Assembly: GCA_013044065.1 (NCBI GenBank)
Contig: JABEVA010000141.1
Location: forward strand, 1 to 7,801
Length of the DNA: 7,801 bases
Direction: 5' to 3'
DNA from: Phycisphaerae bacterium
GTDB lineage: Bacteria; Planctomycetota; Phycisphaerae; WQYP01
Shown here piece after piece: positions 1 through 6,080 of the stretch. Every line of letters begins with the position of its first letter. Position 1 is the first letter of the stretch. The position numbers and the translations under genes are program-made. The notes beneath the pieces were generated by a model. It was given only the letters and a program-made list of their open reading frames with translations. It searched no databases and was not told the origin of the DNA.

Positions 1-803
1 ATTCCAAGAAACATCCGGGCGGAGAAACATTCTTCGGCCTGCGCGAAATCGACCTCAGGCAGCTTGCCGGTCACAATTCTTTCATTTGCTTCTTCTTTGA
101 CGATGGATCGCAGCCGCTTTTCGTTCCGTACGCGGATTTTGAGGAAATTTTCCACGGTTCGGAAGCGGCCAGTGACGGACAATACAAGGTTGGGATCATC
201 TTCGGTGACCAGACACGTGAACTCTACGTACCAAGAAGAGGGCGTTTCAACGTGGACGGATTTGCCGGACTGGAAACATTCGTGAATAGCGTCGATTCTC
301 ATCTCATCCGTCATTTGCCCGTACTCACTCATTGGGACGTACAAACGCTGCTCGCCGGGATCGGGCACGCCAAGGGTTTTGAGATTTATGTCCCAAGGGA
401 CAACGTGGCATTGCTGAATTGGTCACTGACGCGGAAATTTAGCCTTCGCGGGGATATTCCCAGCGGTTTTGACAATGTATCGGCGATACTCTCTGAGATT
501 GACGTTCTGTGGATCGCGGCTGGTCGCAACTCAATAGAGGGCTTATTTGAGGTGGAACATTCCACTTCCATCTACTCCGGCCTGCTGCGATTTAATGATG
601 TTCTGCTGACGGACCCGCGAACCTCGCGATTCTACATCGTTTCCGACGAGAAACGGCGAGATCGTTTTTCGCGACAAGCGTATCGCCCGACCTTCGTCAA
701 AAGCGGGCTCGCGGAACGGGCCAGCTTTCTTGAATACGCCAATGTGTTTGACTGGCATCGTCGCTTGATTGGAGAAAATTCAGATGACCAAAGTACCGGA
801 TAA
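1..803 (+). CDS. PD-(D/E)XK nuclease-like protein, 5' end outside window
   Basis: The reading frame is open from base 3 of the window to the stop at 801-803, giving 266 residues with the N-terminus missing. An internal GTG at 252 would give a 183-residue product, but the upstream frame continues without a stop and looks coding, so that start is not favoured. Numbering from the first visible codon, residues 1-80 look beta-rich (NSFICFFFDDGSQPLFVPY, then DGQYKVGIIF). Residues 100-255 resemble a PD-(D/E)XK-fold nuclease domain: a helix with a following strand (LLAGIGHAKGFEIYVPRDN), an acidic residue in IDVLW (D167), an ExE pair in FEVEHSTSIYSGLLRF (E183, E185), then a strand FYIVSDEKRR. The fold assignment rests on remembered family patterns and not on a search. 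The role could be DNA defence or repair, but nothing here proves it. The downstream small gene overlaps its last 20 bases, so the two are probably co-transcribed. Confidence 0.7.
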   Translation, partial: SKKHPGGETFFGLREIDLRQLAGHNSFICFFFDDGSQPLFVPYADFEEIFHGSEAASDGQYKVGIIFGDQTRELYVPRRGRFNVDGFAGLETFVNSVDSHLIRHLPVLTHWDVQTLLAGIGHAKGFEIYVPRDNVALLNWSLTRKFSLRGDIPSGFDNVSAILSEIDVLWIAAGRNSIEGLFEVEHSTSIYSGLLRFNDVLLTDPRTSRFYIVSDEKRRDRFSRQAYRPTFVKSGLAERASFLEYANVFDWHRRLIGENSDDQSTG

Positions 804-1008
804 ACTCACGCTGCACATCGTTGTCTACGTATGGAGAGGCTTTGCGACTGAAGCCAAGGCATTCCGCCGACTTGGCGATGCAAAGCGGACGGCGCGCCGT
901 CTGGCCAAGGGGCGGGATTTACGCGAGGACGACGTGTGCATCCTCACGACCACGCTCGGAATGGCGAGACCGCCTCGCTGCGTGCGACGGGGGTTTGTGG
1001 GTGGCTAA
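784..1008 (+). CDS. small basic protein of unknown function
   Basis: A 74-residue protein starting at ATG 784, preceded by GGAG at 771-774 with nine bases of spacing. A TTG at 769 is also in frame but would sit on top of that ribosome-binding site. The gene overlaps the end of the nuclease-like gene by 20 bases in another frame, a typical sign of translational coupling. The protein begins with a beta-strand-like segment (LTLHIVVYVWRGF), continues with a strongly basic predicted helix (AFRRLGDAKRTARRLAKGR, about residues 26-44) and an acidic turn (LREDDVCI). The final 16 residues are Arg/Gly-rich and may be poorly conserved. I recognise no named family. The size and layout suggest a small accessory partner of the upstream protein, but that is inference from position only. 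There is no signal peptide or membrane segment. Confidence 0.55.
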   Translation: MTKVPDKLTLHIVVYVWRGFATEAKAFRRLGDAKRTARRLAKGRDLREDDVCILTTTLGMARPPRCVRRGFVGG

Positions 1009-1118
1009 CGCGGACTTGCCGCACCCTGTTCCACGTGTCAGATTCAGCCAAAATGGCCATCAATCACCCACCTCAGCCGGGAATAACCTGGTTCCCAGCA
1101 CCGCTTGCGGAAAATTTG

Positions 1119-2531
1119 CTAGGAATTAATCATGCGTCCATCAACTGCCAAGGCCGCTTCTTTAATGGCCTCGGGCAGGCTGGGGTGGGCGTGGCAGGTG
1201 CGGGCGATATCTTCGCTGCTGGCTCCGAATTCCATAGCCAGACCTGCTTCCGCAATCAGGCTTGAGGCCTGTGGCCCGAAGATATGCACCCCCAATACGC
1301 GATCGGTTTTGGCATCGGCGAGAATTTTTACCAGGCCCTGCGCCTCGTTCATGCACAGGGCGCGGGCATTGGCCGCAAACCGAAATTTTCCGGTGCGGTA
1401 GCTGATGGACTTTTCTTTGAGTTGGGCCTCTGTTTTACCCACCCACGCCAGTTCCGGAGCGGTGTACACCACGTAGGGGATGGTGTCATAATTGACGTGG
1501 CCGGCTTTGCCGCAGATCAGCTCCACGGCAGCAATGCCTTCTTCTTCGGCCTTGTGCGCGAGCATCGGGCCGGCGATTACGTCACCAAGGGCGTAAACGT
1601 TGGGTATCGATGTTTCCCATTTGTGATTGACCACAATGCGGCCACGTGGATCGCAGGTTACGCCGATTTTTTCCAGATTCAGGCCTTGTGCGGTGGCGCG
1701 CCGGCCCACGGCCACCAATACCACATCCGCGGGTATGGATGAATCTTTATCGGCGGGGCCGTCAGCCGGGCCAAACACCACTTGCACACGCGACTTTTCC
1801 TGGCGCAAGGCTTTGGCGGTAATACCAAAATGAAACTTCATTCCCTGATCGCGCAGAGCGCGTTCCATTTGTCGGGCCATTTCTTCATCGGCCCCCGGTA
1901 ATACCGCCGGGAAGAGTTCCAGCACCGTTACCTGTGATCCCAGCCGACGCCATACACTCCCCAGTTCCAGCCCAATGGCCCCGGCCCCGATAACCACCAA
2001 CTGCTGCGGCGGTTTCTCCAAAGCAATGGCCTGGTCGGAACTGATTACCCGCTTGCCGTCAAATGGCAAACCCGGCAATTCAATGGGGACCGACCCGGTG
2101 GCAATTAAAATGCGGGTAGCGGCAATCGTGTGCTCTCCGGCGGATGAGGATATATGCAGTTGATTGGGGGTCAGAAAAGATGCGGTGCCATGCACGCGGT
2201 CGATTTTATTTTTTTTGAATAATCCGCCGATGCCGTTGGCCAAAGTTTCGACAATTTGGTTCTTACGGGCCATCATATCGGGAATTTCGATACGCAGATT
2301 TTCCACCCGGATGCCGTGGCCGGGAAAATGCTCCTTCGCCTGCACAAATTTTTCGCTGCTTTCCAGCAGAGCTTTACTGGGAATACAACCCACCCGCAGG
2401 CAGGTGCCGCCGAGGCGGCTTTCTTTTTCAATACAGGCCACACGCAGACCAAGCTGCGCGGCACGAATGGCGGCTACATAGCCACCAGGGCCGGCACCGA
2501 TAATGGCCAGATCATATTGATTAACATTCAT
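1119..2531 (-). CDS. lpdA: dihydrolipoyl dehydrogenase (E3)
   Basis: A 470-residue FAD/NAD flavoprotein that reoxidises dihydrolipoamide on the E2 component of 2-oxoacid dehydrogenase complexes, or on the glycine cleavage H protein, passing electrons to NAD+ in the cytoplasm. Visible hallmarks are the FAD-binding GAGPGG (12-17), the redox disulfide GGTCLRVGC (C44 and C49), the NAD-binding GAGAIG (182-187), the second FAD motif YALGDV (313-318) and the C-terminal catalytic dyad in HAHPSLPE (H449, E454). Length is normal for the family. ATG 2531 is chosen because AAGGA lies eight bases upstream; a GTG at 2558 would add nine residues with no family support. The stop is TAG at 1119-1121. It lies 57 bases downstream of the BFN gene on the same strand, so the two may form an operon. 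No E1 or E2 gene is nearby, so the partner complex cannot be told from the window. The CLRVGC form replaces the common CLNVGC and is not expected to abolish activity. Confidence 0.96.
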   Translation of the reverse strand: MNVNQYDLAIIGAGPGGYVAAIRAAQLGLRVACIEKESRLGGTCLRVGCIPSKALLESSEKFVQAKEHFPGHGIRVENLRIEIPDMMARKNQIVETLANGIGGLFKKNKIDRVHGTASFLTPNQLHISSSAGEHTIAATRILIATGSVPIELPGLPFDGKRVISSDQAIALEKPPQQLVVIGAGAIGLELGSVWRRLGSQVTVLELFPAVLPGADEEMARQMERALRDQGMKFHFGITAKALRQEKSRVQVVFGPADGPADKDSSIPADVVLVAVGRRATAQGLNLEKIGVTCDPRGRIVVNHKWETSIPNVYALGDVIAGPMLAHKAEEEGIAAVELICGKAGHVNYDTIPYVVYTAPELAWVGKTEAQLKEKSISYRTGKFRFAANARALCMNEAQGLVKILADAKTDRVLGVHIFGPQASSLIAEAGLAMEFGASSEDIARTCHAHPSLPEAIKEAALAVDGRMINS

Positions 2532-2588
2532 GGATAAAGTCCTTTTTTTGATACGCACTGGGGCTGAATTGGGTGCTGCGGGATAAAC

Positions 2589-2996
2589 TTAGCCGGGAGT
2601 GTCTCCGGTCACCTGATCGAGCACATGTTCCGCGACAAAAATGGGAACATTTTCGGCAATACCGATGGCAATGGCATCGCTGGGGCGTGAATCGATTTCC
2701 ATCCGCTGGCCGTCGCGACGGATAATAAGCTGGGCAAAAAAAGTATGGTCCTGCAAATCATTGATGACAATGCGTTCCAGCTTGCCGCCCATTTTGTCGA
2801 TGACATTGGCCAGCAGTTCATGCGTTTGCGGTCGGGGAAATTTTGTGCCTTTCAGCCGATTGTCAATCGCAATGGCTTCGGCGGATCCAATGACAATCGG
2901 CAACGTGCGCGAGCCTTCTTTTTCTTTGAGAAAAATGAACTGCTGATCGGAAGTTTCCGCAATAATGATGCGCGCTAATTCCATCTGCACGGCCAT
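2589..2996 (-). CDS. bifunctional nuclease (BFN/DUF151) domain protein
   Basis: A 135-residue single-domain protein of the BFN (DUF151) family, known from plant and bacterial proteins reported to have DNase and RNase activity; the physiological role in bacteria is poorly defined. Family hallmarks are LPIVIGSAEAIAI (32-44), RPQTHELL (55-62), a beta segment FFAQLIIRRDG (86-96) and the signature DSRPSDAIAI (102-111). The domain fills nearly the whole protein, as usual for stand-alone members. ATG 2996 is preferred because GGAG lies six bases upstream and family members start close to the VQMELARI segment. An upstream TTG at 3071 would add 25 residues and overlap a likely promoter. Cytoplasmic, with no signal peptide. 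It precedes lpdA by 57 bases on the same strand. Family membership is strong, while nuclease activity is inferred from the family. Confidence 0.93.
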   Translation of the reverse strand: MAVQMELARIIIAETSDQQFIFLKEKEGSRTLPIVIGSAEAIAIDNRLKGTKFPRPQTHELLANVIDKMGGKLERIVINDLQDHTFFAQLIIRRDGQRMEIDSRPSDAIAIGIAENVPIFVAEHVLDQVTGDTPG

Positions 2997-3072
2997 GAGA
3001 TTCTCCGTCAACTGGCTTTTAATGTCGGCCCGGGTGACATGCCCGCGTCGATCTGCCAGTAAAGGCACCAAT

Positions 3073-3101
3073 AGTATAGCGGAAAATTGAGTTCGTGTTC
3101 T
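3073..3101 (-). promoter_or_regulatory. candidate promoter for the BFN-lpdA pair
   Basis: Read on the minus strand, TATACT (3073-3078) is a good -10 box lying about 77 bases before the BFN start codon. Seventeen bases upstream is AGAACA (3096-3101), matching only half of the -35 consensus. The 161-base gap between the amidase stop and the BFN start codon also suggests a separate transcription start here. The weak -35 keeps confidence low. Confidence 0.35.
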
Positions 3102-3157
3102 CCGTCCAGGTACTCCTGTGGACAGCCACCCGGCTTAACACCAATGCCAACCGAAAT

Positions 3158-3745
3158 TCAAAATCCGCGAAAAGCCCGCACTTCGGCCATCAGCATTTCA
3201 CCTGGGCAACTGGTGGGTTCATCGGCCAACTCGCGGTGTGTCCAGATTTCCATTTGCCCCATGGTATAAATACAACGTAGGTATGTAACCAAGTCGGTCA
3301 GGCCATGAACTTGGGCCGGCGTGGGCGATTGCAGATCGAAATTGCCCAAAACCACAATGCCCACATTGTGTTGATTGTGATTGCGTACATGGGCACCTTG
3401 ATGCAGCAGGGACCGGCCTTGCCACACCCGGCCCACACGGTCCACGGCAAAGTGATAGCCTATGTCAGCCCAGCCGCGGCCGGCCGGCGGGGCATCGGTA
3501 TGAAATCGGCGGATAAATTCCAGATGTTCGGCCGTAAGGGCGTGATCATCGAGTGTCCAGGCCTGCGGAAAGCCGCTGTGATGAATGGTCAAACGCTCAA
3601 TAGATCCCATGGGCATCATGGCCACGGTTGGGGCCGCCCGGGTAAATGCCGCCCGGGGCAATATGGCCAATGTTTCCATGGCCAAGCCCAAAACACGTGG
3701 GCGCGTTGCGTCGGGGAAGACGGATTGGTCAACTGCTGATGTCAT
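3158..3745 (-). CDS. N-acetylmuramoyl-L-alanine amidase (Amidase_2/PGRP type)
   Basis: A 195-residue zinc amidase of the Amidase_2/peptidoglycan-recognition superfamily, which cleaves the bond between N-acetylmuramic acid and the L-alanine of the stem peptide. With ATG 3745 as residue 1, the expected elements are in order: IERLTIHHSG with zinc ligand H55, the catalytic-type tyrosine in IGYHFAVD (Y97), the beta core QHNVGIVVLGNF (125-136), and the second and third ligands in THRELADEPTSCPG (H170 and C180). All three zinc ligands are present, so it is probably active. No convincing signal peptide or ribosome-binding site is seen at ATG 3745, ATG 3679 or the TTG at 3829, so the start and cellular location are uncertain. 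ATG 3745 avoids overlap with the upstream lipoprotein gene, which ends 31 bases away and probably shares its transcript. It may act in peptidoglycan turnover or recycling; phage origin is less likely given the neighbours. Confidence 0.88.
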   Translation of the reverse strand: MTSAVDQSVFPDATRPRVLGLAMETLAILPRAAFTRAAPTVAMMPMGSIERLTIHHSGFPQAWTLDDHALTAEHLEFIRRFHTDAPPAGRGWADIGYHFAVDRVGRVWQGRSLLHQGAHVRNHNQHNVGIVVLGNFDLQSPTPAQVHGLTDLVTYLRCIYTMGQMEIWTHRELADEPTSCPGEMLMAEVRAFRGF

Positions 3746-3776
3746 GGCCGGTGCCGCAGTGATGTAACCTCTGGCT

Positions 3777-4343
3777 TTACCATGCGCCCTGGGACCCAAT
3801 CGGAACAAAGGTAAATTGCTGGCCACCAATAGACGCCTGGGCCATCAGCCCGCCCAATGGCAAGACATACACCATTGTTCCGTGCTCGTAATTCGCGGCA
3901 GTGCCGGCACCGCTGGATGCCGCGACCGCGGTAGCCCGGGCGTCAAAGGCAATTTGGCCGGTCTTAAAATCGGCCAAGTCCGCCGGGGTGTGAAAGAAAA
4001 TGACTTCGGCAAAGGTTTGCCCGCCCAACTGGGCACCAATGGTTCCCTGTACGAGCTTGCAATAGCCGATCAGTTTACCCTGCTGAAAAACCTCACCGCG
4101 TCCGCCGGCTCCGCCAATGCCCACGGCCCCGCCACCCACGTTGGGAAATATCGCATACGCATAGGCGTGGTTGAAATAAAAGACGGAGGAGGGTCGTCTG
4201 GTTTTGAATGTGTTTATTGCTCCCTGGACCTGCAACCCAAGGGTGTCACGCCCCGTGGATGTAACGGGTTCCGTGGTGGAGCACCCCGCGATGAACACCA
4301 TGGCCAAAAGCACAGGTAAACCGATGACAAGTAACCGTTTCAT
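3777..4343 (-). CDS. SYLF (Ysc84-type) domain lipoprotein
   Basis: A 188-residue lipoprotein. The N-terminus MKRLLVIGLPVLLAMVFIAGC is a lipoprotein signal peptide with lipobox IAGC, so the mature protein should start at the lipidated C21. The rest matches the SYLF/Ysc84 family, known for phospholipid binding in eukaryotic members and common as bacterial envelope proteins of unclear role. Signature segments are AYAIFPNVGGGAVGIGGAGG (62-81), GTIGAQLGGQTFAEVIFF (100-117) and a glycine-rich C-terminal GGLMAQASIGGQQFTFVP (164-181). The start at 4343 is fixed by AAGGAG about six bases upstream; the in-frame extension to 4403 would bury the signal peptide. It is the first gene of the minus-strand set and lies 31 bases before the amidase, which suggests a shared envelope function. 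Confidence 0.92.
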   Translation of the reverse strand: MKRLLVIGLPVLLAMVFIAGCSTTEPVTSTGRDTLGLQVQGAINTFKTRRPSSVFYFNHAYAYAIFPNVGGGAVGIGGAGGRGEVFQQGKLIGYCKLVQGTIGAQLGGQTFAEVIFFHTPADLADFKTGQIAFDARATAVAASSGAGTAANYEHGTMVYVLPLGGLMAQASIGGQQFTFVPIGSQGAW

Positions 4344-4411
4344 GGTAATCTCCTTGGTAAAACGAATCGCCCACTGCGTTAAGCGGCAACCATTACTGCT
4401 CAACTCATTGC

Positions 4412-4417
4412 ATTATA
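4412..4417 (-). promoter_or_regulatory. candidate -10 box for the SYLF lipoprotein gene
   Basis: On the minus strand the sequence TATAAT is a perfect -10 consensus, about 69 bases before the lipoprotein ATG. The only -35-like hexamer, TTGAGC at 4430-4435, is just 12 bases away, shorter than the usual 16-18, so the -35 may be degenerate or factor-assisted. It lies in the 225-base divergent region shared with the mutarotase-like gene, for which I see no convincing promoter. Confidence 0.45.
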
Positions 4418-4568
4418 GGCCAAAGATCGGCTCAAGACGATACTGTCGAAGCGGTGGGGGGGCACGGGCAACGGCGTGCTGGGAAACTTTTCCACGCGTG
4501 GGGGCGATCCTTGCAGGCGGCCCAGAAGAGCGTATGTTGGAGCAAGAGAAACGGTGATGAGGTTTAAA

Positions 4569-5567
4569 ATGATGAAAGTTATCCCGCAAAAACAGATCGG
4601 AGCCAGCCCCAATCGGTTAACGAAAATCAACGATCGCAAAAGGCCATCGGCGGATTGTCCTATCCACCCAATGCAGGAAGCTCTTGGTGACGCAGAGTTT
4701 CAGGTGCAGATCGGTATACCGCCGATTAATCTGCTGGCGGAACATGGCTGGCGTTTTGACACGCTGGGCAGCGTTACCGCTGTGACGTTGCGGGGGCATC
4801 ACTTTTTAGGCTGGCCGGGCTTGGTAGATGAGTTCGGAATTGCTCAAACCCCCGGCTATGCCCAAGCCAAGCCCGGCTCGCCATTTCTCAAAATCGGGAT
4901 TGGCGAACTGCAACGTTTGGACGGAAAGGATTACCAATTCAGCCGGCCTTATCCGGTGACACGTTGGGGGGGCCAGACTGTGGAACAGAGCCGCTTGAAG
5001 TTGGCCTTTCGCCAAAATTTTTCGGGCCATAACGGTTGGGCCTACGATTATCACAAAAGTTATCAGGTCGAGGCCGGTGCAACCCGCCTGCATATTGATT
5101 ATGCATTATCGAACACCGGCCGACATCCATTGGATACCGATCAATACAATCATAATTTCTTCTGCTTTGACGGGGTAGAGGTGTCCAGATCCTACCGTTT
5201 GCAGCTCGGTTTTCCCGTCGTGCCAGCACCTTGCCTGTGGCTGCGCCACGGCAAGAATCGTCTAACAGATTTTCATCCGGTTGCTGCGGGAAGTTATTTT
5301 GCTTCCACCCAGGCGGCACCCGCCGACCAAAACCATTTTCGTGTAACCCACCAAAAAACCGGCCAGAGCGTATTGGTTCACGGGGATTATCCCGTGAGCC
5401 GATTCGCCCTATGGGCAAACCAATTTTTTTTGAGTCCGGAAGTGTTTGTGGCGGTGCGGCTGATGCCGGGGCAGTCCCTGCGGTGGCGGCGGAGCTATGA
5501 GTTTCACCTTAACGCCGACCCTCGGTCTTCCAATTCCTCCGCGGCCGGACCGCAACCTGTGCGGTGA
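4569..5567 (+). CDS. galactose mutarotase-superfamily (aldose 1-epimerase-like) protein
   Basis: A 332-residue protein resembling the galactose-mutarotase-like fold, whose members interconvert alpha and beta anomers of sugars or sugar phosphates or act on related carbohydrates. With ATG 4569 as residue 1, supporting motifs are GHHFLGWPGLVDEFGI (76-91), the strand-rich core GWAYDYHKSYQVE (156-168), a candidate catalytic histidine in DQYNHNFFCFDG (H195), and the C-terminal SPEVFVAVRLMPGQSLRWRR (289-308), where E291 fits the usual catalytic glutamate. ATG 4569 has GAGG six bases upstream. ATG 4557 is also possible, while longer starts extend into low-quality sequence. There is no signal peptide, so it is probably cytoplasmic. 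The last 18 or so residues are Ser/Pro-rich and probably disordered. It is divergent from the lipoprotein gene and ends just before the riboswitch region, so no pathway can be assigned from context. Substrate unknown. Confidence 0.78.
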   Translation: MMKVIPQKQIGASPNRLTKINDRKRPSADCPIHPMQEALGDAEFQVQIGIPPINLLAEHGWRFDTLGSVTAVTLRGHHFLGWPGLVDEFGIAQTPGYAQAKPGSPFLKIGIGELQRLDGKDYQFSRPYPVTRWGGQTVEQSRLKLAFRQNFSGHNGWAYDYHKSYQVEAGATRLHIDYALSNTGRHPLDTDQYNHNFFCFDGVEVSRSYRLQLGFPVVPAPCLWLRHGKNRLTDFHPVAAGSYFASTQAAPADQNHFRVTHQKTGQSVLVHGDYPVSRFALWANQFFLSPEVFVAVRLMPGQSLRWRRSYEFHLNADPRSSNSSAAGPQPVR

Positions 5568-5573
5568 ACTTTT
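5549..5573 (+). terminator. weak hairpin at the end of the mutarotase-like gene
   Basis: A perfect 6-bp stem (ACCGCA / TGCGGT) with the loop ACCTG overlaps the stop codon. GAAC and four T residues follow. The stem is short and the T run is displaced, so it is only a candidate intrinsic terminator. A run of seven T at 5595-5601 follows but has no clear stem in front of it. Confidence 0.3.
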
Positions 5574-5599
5574 CCGAGGTCCGAAAGACAGCCCTTTTT

Positions 5600-5632
5600 T
5601 TGACTTGCAACTTTCCAGCAGGTTGTTAGACT
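5600..5632 (+). promoter_or_regulatory. candidate promoter of the riboswitch transcript
   Basis: TTGCAA at 5605-5610 (four of six matches to the -35 consensus) is followed after 16 bases by TAGACT at 5627-5632 (four of six to the -10). An overlapping TTGACT lies at 5600-5605. Initiation about seven bases after the -10 would be at about 5639, exactly where the first strand of the cobalamin aptamer begins. That agreement in position is the main support. Confidence 0.5.
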
Positions 5633-5639
5633 CGCAATC

Positions 5640-5847
5640 AACAGGTGTCCGTTGTGTTGACGGATGAAAAGGGAAGGCGGTGAAAATCCGCCGCGGACGC
5701 GCCGCTGTAAAGAGCAGTCGAAGCGTTCGGCCACTGTCGTGTGTTAATCAGCTCCCGCTGATGAGGTTTCGATCCTCCGAAGCCTGCAACATGTTGATGG
5801 GAAGACCGACGCCATCCCCCGCTCTAAAGCCAGAAGACCTGCCTGTT
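5640..5847 (+). ncRNA. cobalamin riboswitch aptamer
   Basis: A 208-base cobalamin-family riboswitch aptamer, which binds adenosylcobalamin or a related corrinoid and normally lowers expression of the downstream gene when the ligand is plentiful. The closing helix P1 pairs AACAGG (5640-5645) with CCTGTT (5842-5847). P2 pairs TCCGT (5648-5652) with ACGGA (5660-5664). The conserved core follows: GGGAAGGCGGTGAAAATCC from 5671, CCGCTGTAA (5702-5710) and CCACTG after the next arm. Hairpins include ATCAGC-TCCC-GCTGAT (5747-5762). The 3' element GCCAGAAGACCTGCC (5829-5843) is the classic B12 box. Every universal part is present, so it should be functional. The aptamer lies 233 bases upstream of the PEP-CTERM gene on the same strand, with no other gene between. 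The corrinoid preference is not assigned. Confidence 0.96.
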
Positions 5848-5872
5848 AAATGGTTAGCCATCTCCGCGAACG

Positions 5873-5957
5873 GGATTGGCGGCCGACGAATTGCGGCTAT
5901 GCGCACGAATATCGGTGGTGCCAAGCGGGGCGATGCCTCGCATTTGGCCGCCGATCC
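5873..5957 (+). promoter_or_regulatory. long-range stem in the riboswitch leader, possible expression platform
   Basis: GGATTGGCGGCC (5873-5884) pairs over its whole length with GGCCGCCGATCC (5946-5957), with one G-U wobble, and two further pairs extend it inward to 14. Inside are a 7-bp hairpin GCGGGGC-GAT-GCCTCGC (5925-5941) and a smaller TGCG/CGCA hairpin (5892-5905). An alternative hairpin, GCCG (5882-5885) with CGGC (5894-5897), would compete with the outer stem. There is no T run directly after it, so it is not a plain terminator. The pairing was found by eye and no folding energy was calculated. Confidence 0.5.
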
Positions 5958-5977
5958 GAATCACGATTTTCATACTG

Positions 5978-6046
5978 CTGCGGGATTGTGTGGCTAGACA
6001 TGATCCCGATAGCCGGGTGAAGTCGTGGTTCCAACACATACCGCGG
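5978..6046 (+). promoter_or_regulatory. second stem structure in the riboswitch leader
   Basis: CTGCGG (5978-5983) can pair with CCGCGG (6041-6046) using one U-G wobble. This continues inward as TGTGT (5987-5991) with ACACA (6034-6038) and GG with CC (5992-5993 and 6031-6032). An apical hairpin CCCG-ATAGC-CGGG lies at 6005-6017. The element ends 21 bases before the AAGGAG ribosome-binding site (6068-6073) of the PEP-CTERM gene, close enough to affect translation. It is less regular than the preceding stem. Confidence 0.35.
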
Positions 6047-6080
6047 CAATTCGAGGGATAGTTTATCAAGGAGTTTTTTC

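Noticed and set aside
252..803. GTG-initiated 183-residue version of the nuclease-like gene
   Set aside because: The same frame is open to the left window edge and its upstream part reads like real protein, so GTG 252 is an internal valine codon.
1009..1118. Possible bidirectional terminator between the convergent genes
   Set aside because: Only short stems are present (GGGAA/TTCCC around 1079-1096, CCGC/GCGG at 1101-1110), without a suitable loop or T run on either strand.
936..1265. Open frame running across the small gene's end and the 3' end of lpdA
   Set aside because: It crosses the convergent 3' ends of two better-supported genes, has no ribosome-binding site and shows no family features.
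4459..4477. Hairpin GCACG/CGTGC in the divergent intergenic region
   Set aside because: A five-pair stem with an eight-base loop and no T run is expected by chance in GC-rich DNA.
5899..5997. 32-codon ATG frame inside the riboswitch leader
   Set aside because: There is no ribosome-binding site, it overlaps the paired stem region and it is the tail of a frame running through the aptamer.
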